64,000 bases of DNA from Aeromicrobium stalagmiti (GCF_013283745.1 NZ_JABSTZ010000001.1:1754406-1818405), one strand, 5' to 3'. Shown: positions 40,042 to 47,863, counted from the first letter of the stretch. Notes: generated by a model not told the origin, from the letters alone. Numbers and translations are program-made.

Positions 40042-42090
40042 GTGCCCGACGCCGACGACCTGTTGACCGGGCTCGACCCCGAGCAGCGGGAGGTCGCGCT
40101 GGCGCTGCGGGGCCCCGTCAGCGTCGTCGCCGGTGCCGGCACGGGCAAGACCCGGGCCATCACCCACCGCATGGCCTACGGCGTCGCCACGGGCGTCTAC
40201 AAGCCCACCGAGGTCCTCGCGGTCACCTTCACGACCAAGGCCGCCAACGAGATGCGCGTCCGACTGCGCGAGCTCGGTGCCGCCGGCGTCCAGGCCCGGA
40301 CGTTCCACTCCGCGGCGCTGCGGCAGGCGCGGTTCTTCTGGCCGCACGTCTACGGTGGCGAGTTCCCCGAGGTGACGCAGTCCAAGTTCCCTCTCGTCGC
40401 CGAGGCGATGCGCCGCCTGGGCAAGCGCGCCGACACCCCGCTCCTGCGCGACCTGTCGTCCGAGATCGAGTGGGCCAAGGTCTCCAACATCACCCCGACG
40501 GCCTACGCCGCGGCGGCCGGTCCGGCGCGCCGTGAGGTCGCCGACCTGTCGGCCGGCGACGTCGCCAACGTGCTGGCCAGCTATGAGGAGGTCAAGCGCG
40601 AGCGGGGCCGCATCGACATGGAGGACATCCTCCTGGTCACCGCCGCGATCCTCGCCGACGACGAGCGCATCGCCGCCCGGGTGCGCCAGCAGTACCGCTG
40701 GTTCGTCGTCGACGAGTTCCAGGACGTCAACCCGTTGCAGTCGACGCTGCTCGACCTGTGGCTCGGCGGTCGCGACGACATCTGCGTGGTCGGCGACCCC
40801 CGCCAGACGATCTACTCGTTCGCCGGTGCGTCCCCGCAGATCCTCGCCTCGTTCGCCCGCAAGCACGAAGGTGCACAGCGCATCGAGCTCGTGCGCAACT
40901 ACCGCTCGACACCACAGATCGTCGCGGCGGCCAACGCCGTGTTTGCTCGGACGGCTGCAGCCGACGGCGTCCGTCTGCTGTCGCAGCAGGAGCCCGGCGA
41001 CCCCGTGACCTACGTCGGCTTCCCCGACGAGCTCGCCGAGGCCAACGCGGTCGCCAACGAGATCGCCCTGCTGCACCGCCGGGGCATGCCCTACCGCGAG
41101 ATGGCGATCCTCTATCGCATCAACGCCCAGTCCGAGGCCTTCGAGGAGGCCCTGGGCGAGCACGGCATCCCCTACTCGATGCGCGGCGCGACGGGGTTCT
41201 TCAACCGCGCCGAGGTGCGCCAGGCGGTCACGCTCCTGCGCGGCTCCGCCCGAGGCGGCGAGACCGAGGGACACCTGGTCGACGACGTCCGCGCGATCTT
41301 CTCCGCCATGGGCCACACCGACGACCCGCCGACCGCGGCGGGCGCCGTCCGCGACCGGTGGGAGTCGCTGCACGCCATCGTGACGATGGCCTCCGACCTC
41401 GCCGAGGCAGCTCCCACCGCCGGCATGACGGCACTCGTCGCCGACCTCGACCGACGCATCGAGCAGGCGCACGCACCGGCGGTCGACGGGGTGACGCTCG
41501 CGACGCTGCACTCGGCCAAGGGCCTGGAGTGGGACGCGGTCTTCTGCGTCGGCATGCACGAGGGCATGATGCCCAGCGTCCACGCCGACACCCCGGTGCT
41601 GGTCGAGGAGGAGCGACGCCTGTTCTACGTCGGCGTCACCCGCGCGCGGCACGACCTGATGATCTCGTGGGCGGCGTCCCGCAAGCCGGGTGGCCGGGGC
41701 TCACGCCAGCCGACCCGCTTCCTCGACACGCTGCTGCCCGCGGGGCACCAGGCGCGTCAGGTCTCGGCGCAGGCACGCCAGCGCAAGGTGGCCAAGTGTC
41801 GGGTCTGCAACGAGATCCTCGCGGTGGCCGACCGCAAGCTCGGGCGCTGCTCGACGTGTCCGGCGACCTATGACGAAGAGCTCTACGAGACGCTGCGGGC
41901 CTGGCGCAAGGAGCAGGCGACCGAGCAGGGCAAGCCCGCCTACGTCATCTTCACCGACGCGACGCTGCAGTCGATCGCCGAGGCGAAGCCGGCCGACGCG
42001 GCCGCGCTGGAGCGAGTGCCCGGCATCGGTCCGGCCAAGATCGAGCAGTACGCCGCGTCAGTCCTGGCCCTCGTCGAGGAAGCCCGGTAG
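40042..42090 (+). CDS. uvrD2: UvrD2: superfamily 1 helicase with tetracysteine and HRDC domains
   Basis: A 682-residue 3'-5' DNA helicase. Walker A is AGAGTGKT (about residues 30-37), motif II VVDEFQDVNPLQ and motif V LHSAKGLEWDAVF. The C-terminus has the tetracysteine motif CRVCNEIL...CSTCPATYD (about 588-615) and an HRDC domain (about 615-680) ending in LERVPGIGPAKIEQY. This layout is specific to actinobacterial UvrD2. The GTG at 40042 follows GAGGAG. The last 33 bp overlap the convergent ABC1 kinase gene. Confidence 0.93.
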   Translation: MPDADDLLTGLDPEQREVALALRGPVSVVAGAGTGKTRAITHRMAYGVATGVYKPTEVLAVTFTTKAANEMRVRLRELGAAGVQARTFHSAALRQARFFWPHVYGGEFPEVTQSKFPLVAEAMRRLGKRADTPLLRDLSSEIEWAKVSNITPTAYAAAAGPARREVADLSAGDVANVLASYEEVKRERGRIDMEDILLVTAAILADDERIAARVRQQYRWFVVDEFQDVNPLQSTLLDLWLGGRDDICVVGDPRQTIYSFAGASPQILASFARKHEGAQRIELVRNYRSTPQIVAAANAVFARTAAADGVRLLSQQEPGDPVTYVGFPDELAEANAVANEIALLHRRGMPYREMAILYRINAQSEAFEEALGEHGIPYSMRGATGFFNRAEVRQAVTLLRGSARGGETEGHLVDDVRAIFSAMGHTDDPPTAAGAVRDRWESLHAIVTMASDLAEAAPTAGMTALVADLDRRIEQAHAPAVDGVTLATLHSAKGLEWDAVFCVGMHEGMMPSVHADTPVLVEEERRLFYVGVTRARHDLMISWAASRKPGGRGSRQPTRFLDTLLPAGHQARQVSAQARQRKVAKCRVCNEILAVADRKLGRCSTCPATYDEELYETLRAWRKEQATEQGKPAYVIFTDATLQSIAEAKPADAAALERVPGIGPAKIEQYAASVLALVEEAR

Positions 42091-43416
42091 CGACTCCTCG
42101 AGGATGGCCCTGAACGGGGCCGTCGCACCGAGCTGGCTCAGCACACCGATGCCGCCGATCCACACCCGGTGGATCAGGAGGTACTGCGGTGGCAGGTTGA
42201 TCTTCATCGCGGTGCCCATGCCCTCGGCGTTGGGGGCGCTGACCCGCAGGGTCTGCGCCCGCATCCACTCGCGGCTGAACGTGAACCGTTCGACCTGGGC
42301 GGGCTCGACGAACGGGCCGATGTAGCGGGCGATCGTCTCGGCGTCGAGATCGGTCTTGGCCTTGAGGAAGCCCTCGTCGCGCAGCCCCTCGAGGACGCTG
42401 TCGTAGTCGCCGGCGACGGCGTGGCGCAGCAGTCGTCCCATCGAGGCCGGCAGGCCCTCGGGCAGGCGGGCGACCGCACCGAAGTCGACGACGCCGAGCC
42501 GACCGTCGGGCATGATCCGGAAGTTGCCCGGGTGCGGGTCGGCGTGCAGCATGCCCGCGCGCCGGGGACCGGCGAACAGGAACCGCACGTAGGCCTCGCC
42601 GTAGCGGTCGCGCTCCTCCTGGGTGCCGTTGGTGATGACGTGGGCGAGGGAGGAGTCGCTCTCGAGCCACGTCGAGACGAGAGCACGCTCGGTGTGGGCG
42701 AGCGGAGAGGGGACGGTGATCTCGGGGTCGTCGGTGAACGCCTCGGCAAAGACGCTCTGGGCGCCGGCCTCGAGCGAGTAGTCGAGCTCTTCGGCGACGC
42801 GGTCCTGCAGCTCCTTGACGAGTGGCTTGACGTCGAGGCCCGGTGCGATGACACCGAAGAGACGAGCCAGGCGACTGATCTGCCGCAGGTCGGACAGCAG
42901 GGCCTTGGCGGCGCCGGGATATTGCAGCTTGACCGCGACGTGGCTCCCGTCCGACCAGGTCGCGCGGTGCACCTGCCCGATCGACGCGGAGGCCGCCGGC
43001 TTGTCCTCGAACGACGTGAACTGGGTGCGCCAGTCTGGGCCGAACTCCTGGGTCATGACGCGGTGGACGGTGCCCGGCGGCATAGGGGGAGCGGAGTCCT
43101 GCAGCTTCACGAGGGTCTCGCGATAGGGGCCGATGAACTCCTCGGGCAGCGCGGCCTCGAAGATGCTCATGGCCTGGCCGAACTTCATCGCCCCGCCCTT
43201 CAGCTGCCCGAGGACGCTGAAGATCTGGTCGGCGGTGCGGCGCTGCACCTCGTCGAGAACGAGGTTGGCCGGCGTCCCGACGATGCGCTTGCCGAGGCCG
43301 AGCGTGGTCCGTCCGGCGAACCCGACCGGGAGCGATGCGAGGCGAGCACCTCGGGCGAACGCGCTGCCGGCGATGGGGCCGCCCTTCGGCTGGTCCTGGT
43401 CTGGGGTCTCGGGCAC
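42058..43416 (-). CDS. ABC1/UbiB-family atypical kinase
   Basis: A 452-residue protein kinase-like protein. It shows KGGAMKFGQAMSIFE (the KxGQ motif, about residues 75-85), PAASASIGQVHRA (Ala-rich loop), VAVKLQYPGA, and the catalytic HADPHPGNFRI and DFGAVARLP. The family supports quinone or lipid biology and has ATPase activity. In this class its substrate is unknown. GTG at 43416 lies six bases behind TATCCT. Its C-terminus overlaps uvrD2 tail-to-tail. Confidence 0.9.
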   Translation of the reverse strand: MPETPDQDQPKGGPIAGSAFARGARLASLPVGFAGRTTLGLGKRIVGTPANLVLDEVQRRTADQIFSVLGQLKGGAMKFGQAMSIFEAALPEEFIGPYRETLVKLQDSAPPMPPGTVHRVMTQEFGPDWRTQFTSFEDKPAASASIGQVHRATWSDGSHVAVKLQYPGAAKALLSDLRQISRLARLFGVIAPGLDVKPLVKELQDRVAEELDYSLEAGAQSVFAEAFTDDPEITVPSPLAHTERALVSTWLESDSSLAHVITNGTQEERDRYGEAYVRFLFAGPRRAGMLHADPHPGNFRIMPDGRLGVVDFGAVARLPEGLPASMGRLLRHAVAGDYDSVLEGLRDEGFLKAKTDLDAETIARYIGPFVEPAQVERFTFSREWMRAQTLRVSAPNAEGMGTAMKINLPPQYLLIHRVWIGGIGVLSQLGATAPFRAILEESLPGFLDEGQD

Positions 43417-43422
43417 CCGTTC

Positions 43423-43428
43423 AGGATA
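43423..43428 (-). promoter_or_regulatory. -10 box for the ABC1 kinase gene, leaderless
   Basis: Minus-strand TATCCT, six bases, then GTG at 43416. Confidence 0.45.
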
Positions 43429-43443
43429 GTCCCGCTGTCGCGA

Positions 43444-44256
43444 TCACGCGGTCTCGAGCAGGTCGCACGCGCACCGGTGGTGGAACGGGACAGGCCGGAC
43501 CGTGCGTTCGTCAGGTGCCGGGCCGACGAGCAGGCACTGCCCGACGGAGCGTGCTCGTCGGCCATCGGCGTGTGACAGCACCTCGACGGCGAGCTCGACC
43601 GCTGCGGCGTGGCAGGTCGTCGCTGCCAGGGCCGCGGCACTGGCGCCGGTCGCAGGACGGCCGAGCTGCAGCAGCAGTGCCGGCCACGCGGGATCCCAGT
43701 CGGCCCGGTGCAGGTCGTGGCAGCCCACGCACGGCGTGACGCCGGGGCGGACGAGCGGCCCGATGCGCACCCGGTCCTCGTCGATCACGACGGGCAGGTG
43801 GGTGAGCCCCCACAGTGATGCCTGCTCGAACGTGGCGCGCGACGGCTCGCCGCACGAGACGACGACGGTCAGATCGGGCTCGGTCGAGCTGAGCCGAGTC
43901 AGGCCCGACTCCATGAGGATCGAGCGGGTCGTGTCGGCCAGGGCGACACCGCCGGGGTCGCTGTGGATCGCGAGCTCGTAGGCCGGCCGAGCCGGCCGCT
44001 GCGGACCGTCGACGACGGCCCCGAGCGCGAGGAGCTCGTCGAGCGTCGCGCCGACGTCTGCCTCCAGCTCGGGCACCCGCTCACGGGCCAGCGATCGAAG
44101 TCGCCCGATGTCGCGGGCCCCGTCGAGCAGCCGCAGGAACGCGAGGAGGCCGGGTCGGTCGGCGAACACGATGCCGGGGGAGGTGCCGACCTGAAGGTGC
44201 GTGGCGTCGCGCCGCAGCAGCGGTGCTCCCGGACGCACGGCGGGTCGAAATGCCAT
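43444..44256 (-). CDS. cyclodehydratase-like protein (RRE plus truncated ThiF-type domain)
   Basis: A 270-residue protein like the TOMM precursor leader-peptide-binding proteins. The N-terminal ~90 residues form a winged-helix, RRE-like unit (LRLLDGARDIGRLRSL, then EADVGATLDELLALGAVVDG). The rest resembles an E1/ThiF domain without its ATP-binding loop. It keeps the zinc-type Cys pairs: PCVGCHDLHRADWDPAW (about residue 172) and HHRCACDLL near the C-terminus. No YcaO protein or precursor peptide is nearby. It is an orphan, conserved next to uvrD2 in Actinobacteria (recalled), so it probably has a housekeeping role. ATG at 44256 chosen by domain start; an Arg-rich upstream extension is unlikely. 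Confidence 0.7.
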   Translation of the reverse strand: MAFRPAVRPGAPLLRRDATHLQVGTSPGIVFADRPGLLAFLRLLDGARDIGRLRSLARERVPELEADVGATLDELLALGAVVDGPQRPARPAYELAIHSDPGGVALADTTRSILMESGLTRLSSTEPDLTVVVSCGEPSRATFEQASLWGLTHLPVVIDEDRVRIGPLVRPGVTPCVGCHDLHRADWDPAWPALLLQLGRPATGASAAALAATTCHAAAVELAVEVLSHADGRRARSVGQCLLVGPAPDERTVRPVPFHHRCACDLLETA

Positions 44257-44404
44257 GGCGACAGCCTGCCCCCGAGCGCGGGGACGGCCAACCGCCCGTC
44301 CACAGACCTGGCTGGCCGGCCCCGCCGTGTGCGCGCGAGGATGGCCGTCGCGACTCGCCGGTGGCATTTACGCGGGGCTGAGCGTGAAATCCCGCGCTCA
44401 CGGC

Positions 44405-44410
44405 TACGCT
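44405..44410 (+). promoter_or_regulatory. -10 box for the DUF5679 gene
   Basis: TACGCT with the start codon 37 bases downstream, giving a leader that contains AAGGAGG. Confidence 0.4.
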
Positions 44411-44446
44411 GACAGTGATCAGCACCACATCGTCAAGGAGGCCGCA

Positions 44447-44605
44447 ATGTCGGAAACATGGAGTGGCGAGTTCTACTGCGTCAAGTGCAAGGAGAAGCGC
44501 GAGACGTCCGGAGAGGTCCACGTCAGTGACAAGGGCACTCGCATGGCCAAGGGCATCTGCCCGGTCTGTGGCACGAAGCTGAACCGGATTCTCGGCAAGG
44601 CCTGA
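44447..44605 (+). CDS. DUF5679 zinc-ribbon microprotein
   Basis: A 52-residue protein with two Cys pairs, YCVKCKEKRE (about residues 9-12) and ICPVCGTKL (about 39-42), i.e. a zinc ribbon. The middle is KGTRMAKG and the end is basic (KLNRILGKA). It matches DUF5679. Such ribbons usually bind nucleic acid or ribosomal partners, but the function is unknown. A strong AAGGAGG lies seven bases before the ATG, and two hairpins follow, so it is likely a highly expressed single gene. Confidence 0.85.
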   Translation: MSETWSGEFYCVKCKEKRETSGEVHVSDKGTRMAKGICPVCGTKLNRILGKA

Positions 44606-44615
44606 ATCCACACCC

Positions 44616-44636
44616 GCGGAGCCCCTGCGGCTCCGC
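44616..44636 (+). terminator. hairpin 1 after the DUF5679 gene
   Basis: GCGGAGCC (44616-44623) pairs perfectly with GGCTCCGC (44629-44636), loop CCTGC, 11 bases after the stop. Confidence 0.6.
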
Positions 44637-44651
44637 ACTTCCCCGAACCTC

Positions 44652-44683
44652 GCGGAGGATCCGACACCGGTCGGATCCTCCGC
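44652..44683 (+). terminator. hairpin 2 after the DUF5679 gene
   Basis: A perfect 13-bp stem, 44652-44664 with 44671-44683 (GCGGAGGATCCGA), loop CACCGG, followed by AGTTCTGTCT. Confidence 0.7.
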
Positions 44684-44731
44684 AGTTCTGTCTGGGGCAC
44701 CTGATGGTCCGCGGGCCCTCGGCACGAAGAA

Positions 44732-44782
44732 GAGGCTCCCGACCGGGCTTGCCTTCCCCTTGCGAGCCCGATCAGGAGCCTC
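44732..44782. terminator. long imperfect hairpin in the 44.6-45.0 kb gap
   Basis: Arms 44732-44751 and 44763-44782, 20 bases each with three mismatches. The outer GAGGCTCC/GGAGCCTC block is perfect and is preceded by GAAGAA. The loop is 11 pyrimidine-rich bases. It may act as a transcription stop in either direction. Confidence 0.55.
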
Positions 44783-44840
44783 GAATGGCGTTGACGCTAG
44801 GGGCACGGAACGGTGCCCGTCAACCGACTTCACCGAACTG

Positions 44841-44993
44841 TTGTCCACGCTTGTGGATAACAATGGGGACAAGTTGTGGGGAACGCCGAGCGGGCATGTG
44901 GACGAGCCCGTGCACAACCTGTGCGCGGTCCATCGGATCACCCGTGACCGGCCGGTGTGACCTGCACGTTTGCCCCGTTTCGGCTGTGGACAC
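44841..44993. other. cluster of DnaA-box-like 9-mers
   Basis: Within 153 bp there are TTGTCCACG (44841-44849), TGTGGATAA (44852-44860, an exact reverse-complement TTATCCACA box), TGGGGACAA (44864-44872), TGTGGGGAA (44875-44883), TGTGGACGA (44897-44905) and TGTGGACAC (44985-44993). No protein-coding gene is supported here. It is not beside dnaA or dnaN, so it is more likely a DnaA titration or regulatory site than the origin. Confidence 0.5.
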
Positions 44994-45015
44994 AGAAATG
45001 TCGTGGACCCGGCGA

Positions 45016-45021
45016 TAGATT
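45016..45021 (+). promoter_or_regulatory. -10 box for the YgjP-type metallopeptidase gene, leaderless
   Basis: TAGATT, six bases, then ATG at 45028. Confidence 0.5.
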
Positions 45022-45027
45022 CCTCCC

Positions 45028-45519
45028 ATGGACGAGGTGGAGATCCGGCGCAGCACCCGACGCAAGCGCACGGTGCGCGCCTACCGCGAGGGCGGCAAGA
45101 CGATCGTGCTCATGCCGGCCCACCTGTCGAAGGCCGTCGAGGACGAGCACGTGCGCAGCCTCGTGGAGCGGCTCGACCGCCGCGAGCAGCGAGTGCGGCC
45201 CAGCGACGACGAGCTCCTGGCACGGGCCGCCGAGCTCTCACAGGCATGGTTCGGCGGACGGGCCGTCCCGTCGTCGGTGCGGTGGGTCACCACGATGGAC
45301 AAGCGCTGGGGCTCGTGCTCCAGCGGTGATGCGAGCATCCGGTTGTCACACCGGCTGCAGGGCATGCCGGCGTACGTCGTCGACTACGTGCTGGTGCACG
45401 AGCTCGCGCACCTGATCGAGCCCAACCACAGCCGTGACTTCTGGGCCCTCGTCAACGCCTATCCGCAGACGGAGAAGGCGAAGGGATTCCTCGAAGGCGT
45501 GTCGTGGCAGCAGCGATGA
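45028..45519 (+). CDS. YgjP/SprT-type zinc metallopeptidase (DUF45-like)
   Basis: A 163-residue soluble metallopeptidase. The zinc motif is VHELAHLIEPNHSRDFW: HELAH (about residues 128-132) with the third ligand His ten residues on. MDKRWGSCSS is the other family hallmark. Substrates of this group are mostly unknown. The C-terminal 68 bp overlap the convergent Nudix gene; the terminal KAKGFLEGVSW is conserved in relatives, so the overlap looks real. Confidence 0.85.
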   Translation: MDEVEIRRSTRRKRTVRAYREGGKTIVLMPAHLSKAVEDEHVRSLVERLDRREQRVRPSDDELLARAAELSQAWFGGRAVPSSVRWVTTMDKRWGSCSSGDASIRLSHRLQGMPAYVVDYVLVHELAHLIEPNHSRDFWALVNAYPQTEKAKGFLEGVSWQQR

Positions 45520-46030
45520 GGTCGCGCACCGACTGATCGGTGTCGGCCGGCAGGTCGTCGATGGCGAACCACGCGAGATCGTCCGACTCGTCGCTGATGA
45601 TGATCGAGTCGTCCGCCGCGACGCCGACGAACTGCACGTCGAGGTGGTGCGACGGTCGGACGGGACCGCATCCGGGCACCTCGTGCAGCGACAGGAGCAC
45701 GGGCTCCGGATCGATCGAGAGCGACGTCAGGCCGCTCTCCTCGCGGCCCTCCCGCAGCGCCGCGTCGACGAGGGACGCGTCACCGGGCTCGCAGTGCCCG
45801 CCGGTCTGAAGCCAGCGCCTGATCCGCTTGTGGAGCGTCAGCAGGACCCGGGTCCGGTCGTCGGCGACGATGATGACGCTCGCCGTCAGGTGGTCGGGGT
45901 GGCAGTCGCGGCTCATCGCATCGACGTGTGCCTCGAGGTGGTCGAGGTAGACCAGACGCAGACGCTCCTGCTCGGCGTCGGGTGCGGTCCACCGGGTGAG
46001 GACCTCGTGCGCGTCGTCGCGCAGCGTCAC
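45452..46030 (-). CDS. Nudix hydrolase
   Basis: A 192-residue Nudix protein. The box is GHCEPGDASLVDAALREGREESGL, read here in parts: GHCEPGD then LREGREESGL. An Asp stands at the first Glu position and the spacer is one residue longer than canonical, as in other actinobacterial relatives. REESG keeps the metal-binding Glu residues. Substrate unknown. The GTG at 46030 overlaps the metalloprotease stop (GTGA), so the two are coupled. It overlaps the upstream-convergent peptidase by 68 bp. Confidence 0.85.
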   Translation of the reverse strand: MTLRDDAHEVLTRWTAPDAEQERLRLVYLDHLEAHVDAMSRDCHPDHLTASVIIVADDRTRVLLTLHKRIRRWLQTGGHCEPGDASLVDAALREGREESGLTSLSIDPEPVLLSLHEVPGCGPVRPSHHLDVQFVGVAADDSIIISDESDDLAWFAIDDLPADTDQSVRDLIAAATTRLRGIPSPSPSADRR

Positions 46031-47346
46031 TCGGGACGGTCCTCGTCGCCGGCGTCGCCGTCCTTGCCGGAACCGTCAGCGCCGGAACCGTCAAGCAGCT
46101 CACCGAGCGCCGCGTCGAAGTCGTCGTCGCTCTGGCTGCGGCTCTCGCCCTGCGCGAACCCGAGCGGGTCGTCGAGGTCGGCGGCCACGGGCATCAGGTC
46201 GGGGTGGCTCCACACCGCGTCGCGGGCGTCGGCGCCTTGACGGTCACGCATCGCCGCCCACAGGGTCGTGGCCTCGCGCAGCTTGCGTGGACGCAGCTCG
46301 AGGCCGACGAGCGCCGCGAACGTCTGCTCGGCCGGACCGCCGGTCGCACGACGACGACGCATCGCCTCGGCGAGGGGAGCGGCCGCAGGCATGCGGTTCT
46401 TGGTGGCCTCGGCGACGACCTCGTCGACCCAGCCCTCGATGAACGCGAGCAGCGTCTCGAGACGGTCGAGCGCGCGCTGCTGCTCGGGGGTGCGCTCGGG
46501 CTCGAACAGCCCACCGGCGAGGGCCTCCTGGATGTCCTCGGGGCGGGAGGGATCGAGGCTCTGCATCTGCTGCTCGATCGCCGAGATGTCGATGCGGGTG
46601 CCGCGGCCGTACTCCTCGATGGCGCCGACGAGAGCCGACCGGAGCCAGGGGGAGTGCTGGAAGAGGCGGTGGTGCGCGCACTCGCGGAGCACGACGTAGA
46701 GGAGCACGTCGGACGCCGGGTGCTCGAGGCCCTCGCCGAACGCCTCGACGCCGGACGGCAGGACGGCCGCGACCCGCTCGGTGCCCAGCGGCAGGCCGAT
46801 GTCGGTGGACGACACGACCTCTCCGGCGAGCCCGCCGAGCGCCTGGCCGACCTGCTGGCCGAACATCGCGCCGCCGGCCTGGGTCAGCATGCCCATCAGG
46901 GGGCCGGCCATGGCCTTGGCCTCCTCGGGCAGTGCCTCGCTCATGGCCTTCACGACGTGCTCGGCGATCGGCTCGACGAGCGTCTGCCACGTGTCGGCCG
47001 TCGACTCGATCCACTCGGCGCGGCTCCACGCGGTGGCCGTGGTCGCGCCGGCCGGGATCGACGTGACGGTGTCGAGCCACGACTCCGCGAGGCGTACGGC
47101 GTCGTCGACCGCGCCCTGCTGCGCCGACGTGGGCGACGGGTCGGGACCGGCCGCGGCCACGGTGTGGCGGGCGACGTCCTTGGCCATGTCGAAGTTGACG
47201 CTGCCCTCGTGCGGAGCGAACATCTTCTGCATCTGCCCCATGATCTGGTTCATGTCGATCTGGCCACCCGAGAACGCGCCGAAGAGCTGCTCCATCGGGG
47301 TGCCCTTGAAGGGGTTCTCGGGCTCGTTCTTGTCGTCGTCGGCCAT
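46027..47346 (-). CDS. zinc-dependent metalloprotease (DUF2342 family)
   Basis: A 439-residue protein of the actinobacterial DUF2342 family, related in fold to zincins. The segment LRECAHHRLFQHSPWL (about residues 222-237) holds the Glu and His residues expected of the metal site, with E-x-x-H-H instead of the textbook HExxH. The N-terminus is Met/Gln-rich (DMNQIMGQMQKMF), and the C-terminus (last 50) is acidic and disordered. Function is unclear; some relatives are labelled as associated with coenzyme F420. ATG at 47346 lies six bases behind TAGGGT. Confidence 0.78.
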   Translation of the reverse strand: MADDDKNEPENPFKGTPMEQLFGAFSGGQIDMNQIMGQMQKMFAPHEGSVNFDMAKDVARHTVAAAGPDPSPTSAQQGAVDDAVRLAESWLDTVTSIPAGATTATAWSRAEWIESTADTWQTLVEPIAEHVVKAMSEALPEEAKAMAGPLMGMLTQAGGAMFGQQVGQALGGLAGEVVSSTDIGLPLGTERVAAVLPSGVEAFGEGLEHPASDVLLYVVLRECAHHRLFQHSPWLRSALVGAIEEYGRGTRIDISAIEQQMQSLDPSRPEDIQEALAGGLFEPERTPEQQRALDRLETLLAFIEGWVDEVVAEATKNRMPAAAPLAEAMRRRRATGGPAEQTFAALVGLELRPRKLREATTLWAAMRDRQGADARDAVWSHPDLMPVAADLDDPLGFAQGESRSQSDDDFDAALGELLDGSGADGSGKDGDAGDEDRPE

Positions 47347-47352
47347 GGGTCA

Positions 47353-47358
47353 ACCCTA
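47353..47358 (-). promoter_or_regulatory. -10 box for the DUF2342 gene, leaderless
   Basis: Minus-strand TAGGGT, six bases, then ATG at 47346. Confidence 0.5.
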
Positions 47359-47398
47359 GCGAGTGAGTCCTCGGAACCCGAGGCATTCGTGTTCGCCC

Positions 47399-47404
47399 TA
47401 CGAT
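47399..47404 (+). promoter_or_regulatory. -10 box for moaE
   Basis: TACGAT, nine bases, then ATG at 47414. The spacing is slightly longer than for the other leaderless candidates. Confidence 0.35.
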
Positions 47405-47413
47405 GAATCCGAC

Positions 47414-47836
47414 ATGACTGCCGTTCGCCTCGTCGACATCCGCGAGACGCCGTTGAGCCTCGACGAGGTCTACGGCGCCGTCATCGACCCGACGGCAGGT
47501 GGCACGTGCCTCTTCGTCGGCACCGTCCGCGACCACGACGGTGGCCAGGGCGTCGAGGCCCTCGGCTACTCGTCCCACCCGACCGCGGTGGCCCGGCTGC
47601 GCGAGGTGGCCGAGCGCATCGCAGAGGAGTGCGACGTCGTCGCCCTGGCCGGCGTCCACCGGGTCGGCGACCTGACGATCGGTGACCTGGCCGTCGTCGT
47701 CGCTGCCTCGGCCGCGCACCGTGCCCAGGCGTTCGAGGCGTGCCGACGCCTGATCGACGAGCTCAAGACCGACGTGCCGGTGTGGAAGCACCAGACCTTC
47801 ACCTCGGGTGACTCCGAGTGGGTCCACCACGCGTAG
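47414..47836 (+). CDS. moaE: MoaE: molybdopterin synthase large subunit
   Basis: A 140-residue MoaE. It shows GGTCLFVGTVRDHDGGQGVEALGYSS as two adjacent segments, VHRVGDLTIGDLAVVVAASAAHR, and the active-site Lys in LKTDVPVWKHQTF. Together with MoaD it inserts sulfur into precursor Z. No moaD is in the window. It is a single gene here, near a MoeZ that could sulfurate MoaD. ATG at 47414. Confidence 0.92.
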   Translation: MTAVRLVDIRETPLSLDEVYGAVIDPTAGGTCLFVGTVRDHDGGQGVEALGYSSHPTAVARLREVAERIAEECDVVALAGVHRVGDLTIGDLAVVVAASAAHRAQAFEACRRLIDELKTDVPVWKHQTFTSGDSEWVHHA

Positions 47837-47851
47837 GTTGCCGTCACTCAC

Positions 47852-47857
47852 TAGGCT
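47852..47857 (+). promoter_or_regulatory. -10 box for the PDZ/Lon protease gene, leaderless
   Basis: TAGGCT, six bases, then GTG at 47864. Confidence 0.5.
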
Positions 47858-47863
47858 GCACGT

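Noticed and set aside
44447-44605. The 52-residue protein as a RiPP precursor for the adjacent leader-binding protein
   Set aside because: It has the two CxxC pairs of a DUF5679 zinc ribbon, its own strong ribosome binding site and terminators, and no leader/core pattern.
44841-44993. Chromosomal origin of replication
   Set aside because: DnaA-box-like motifs are present, but dnaA, dnaN, rpmH, gyrB and an AT-rich unwinding region are not; the site lies inside a conserved repair/housekeeping block.
44704-45018. Open frame of 104 codons across the hairpins and DnaA boxes
   Set aside because: No similarity, no ribosome binding site, and it runs through strong palindromes.
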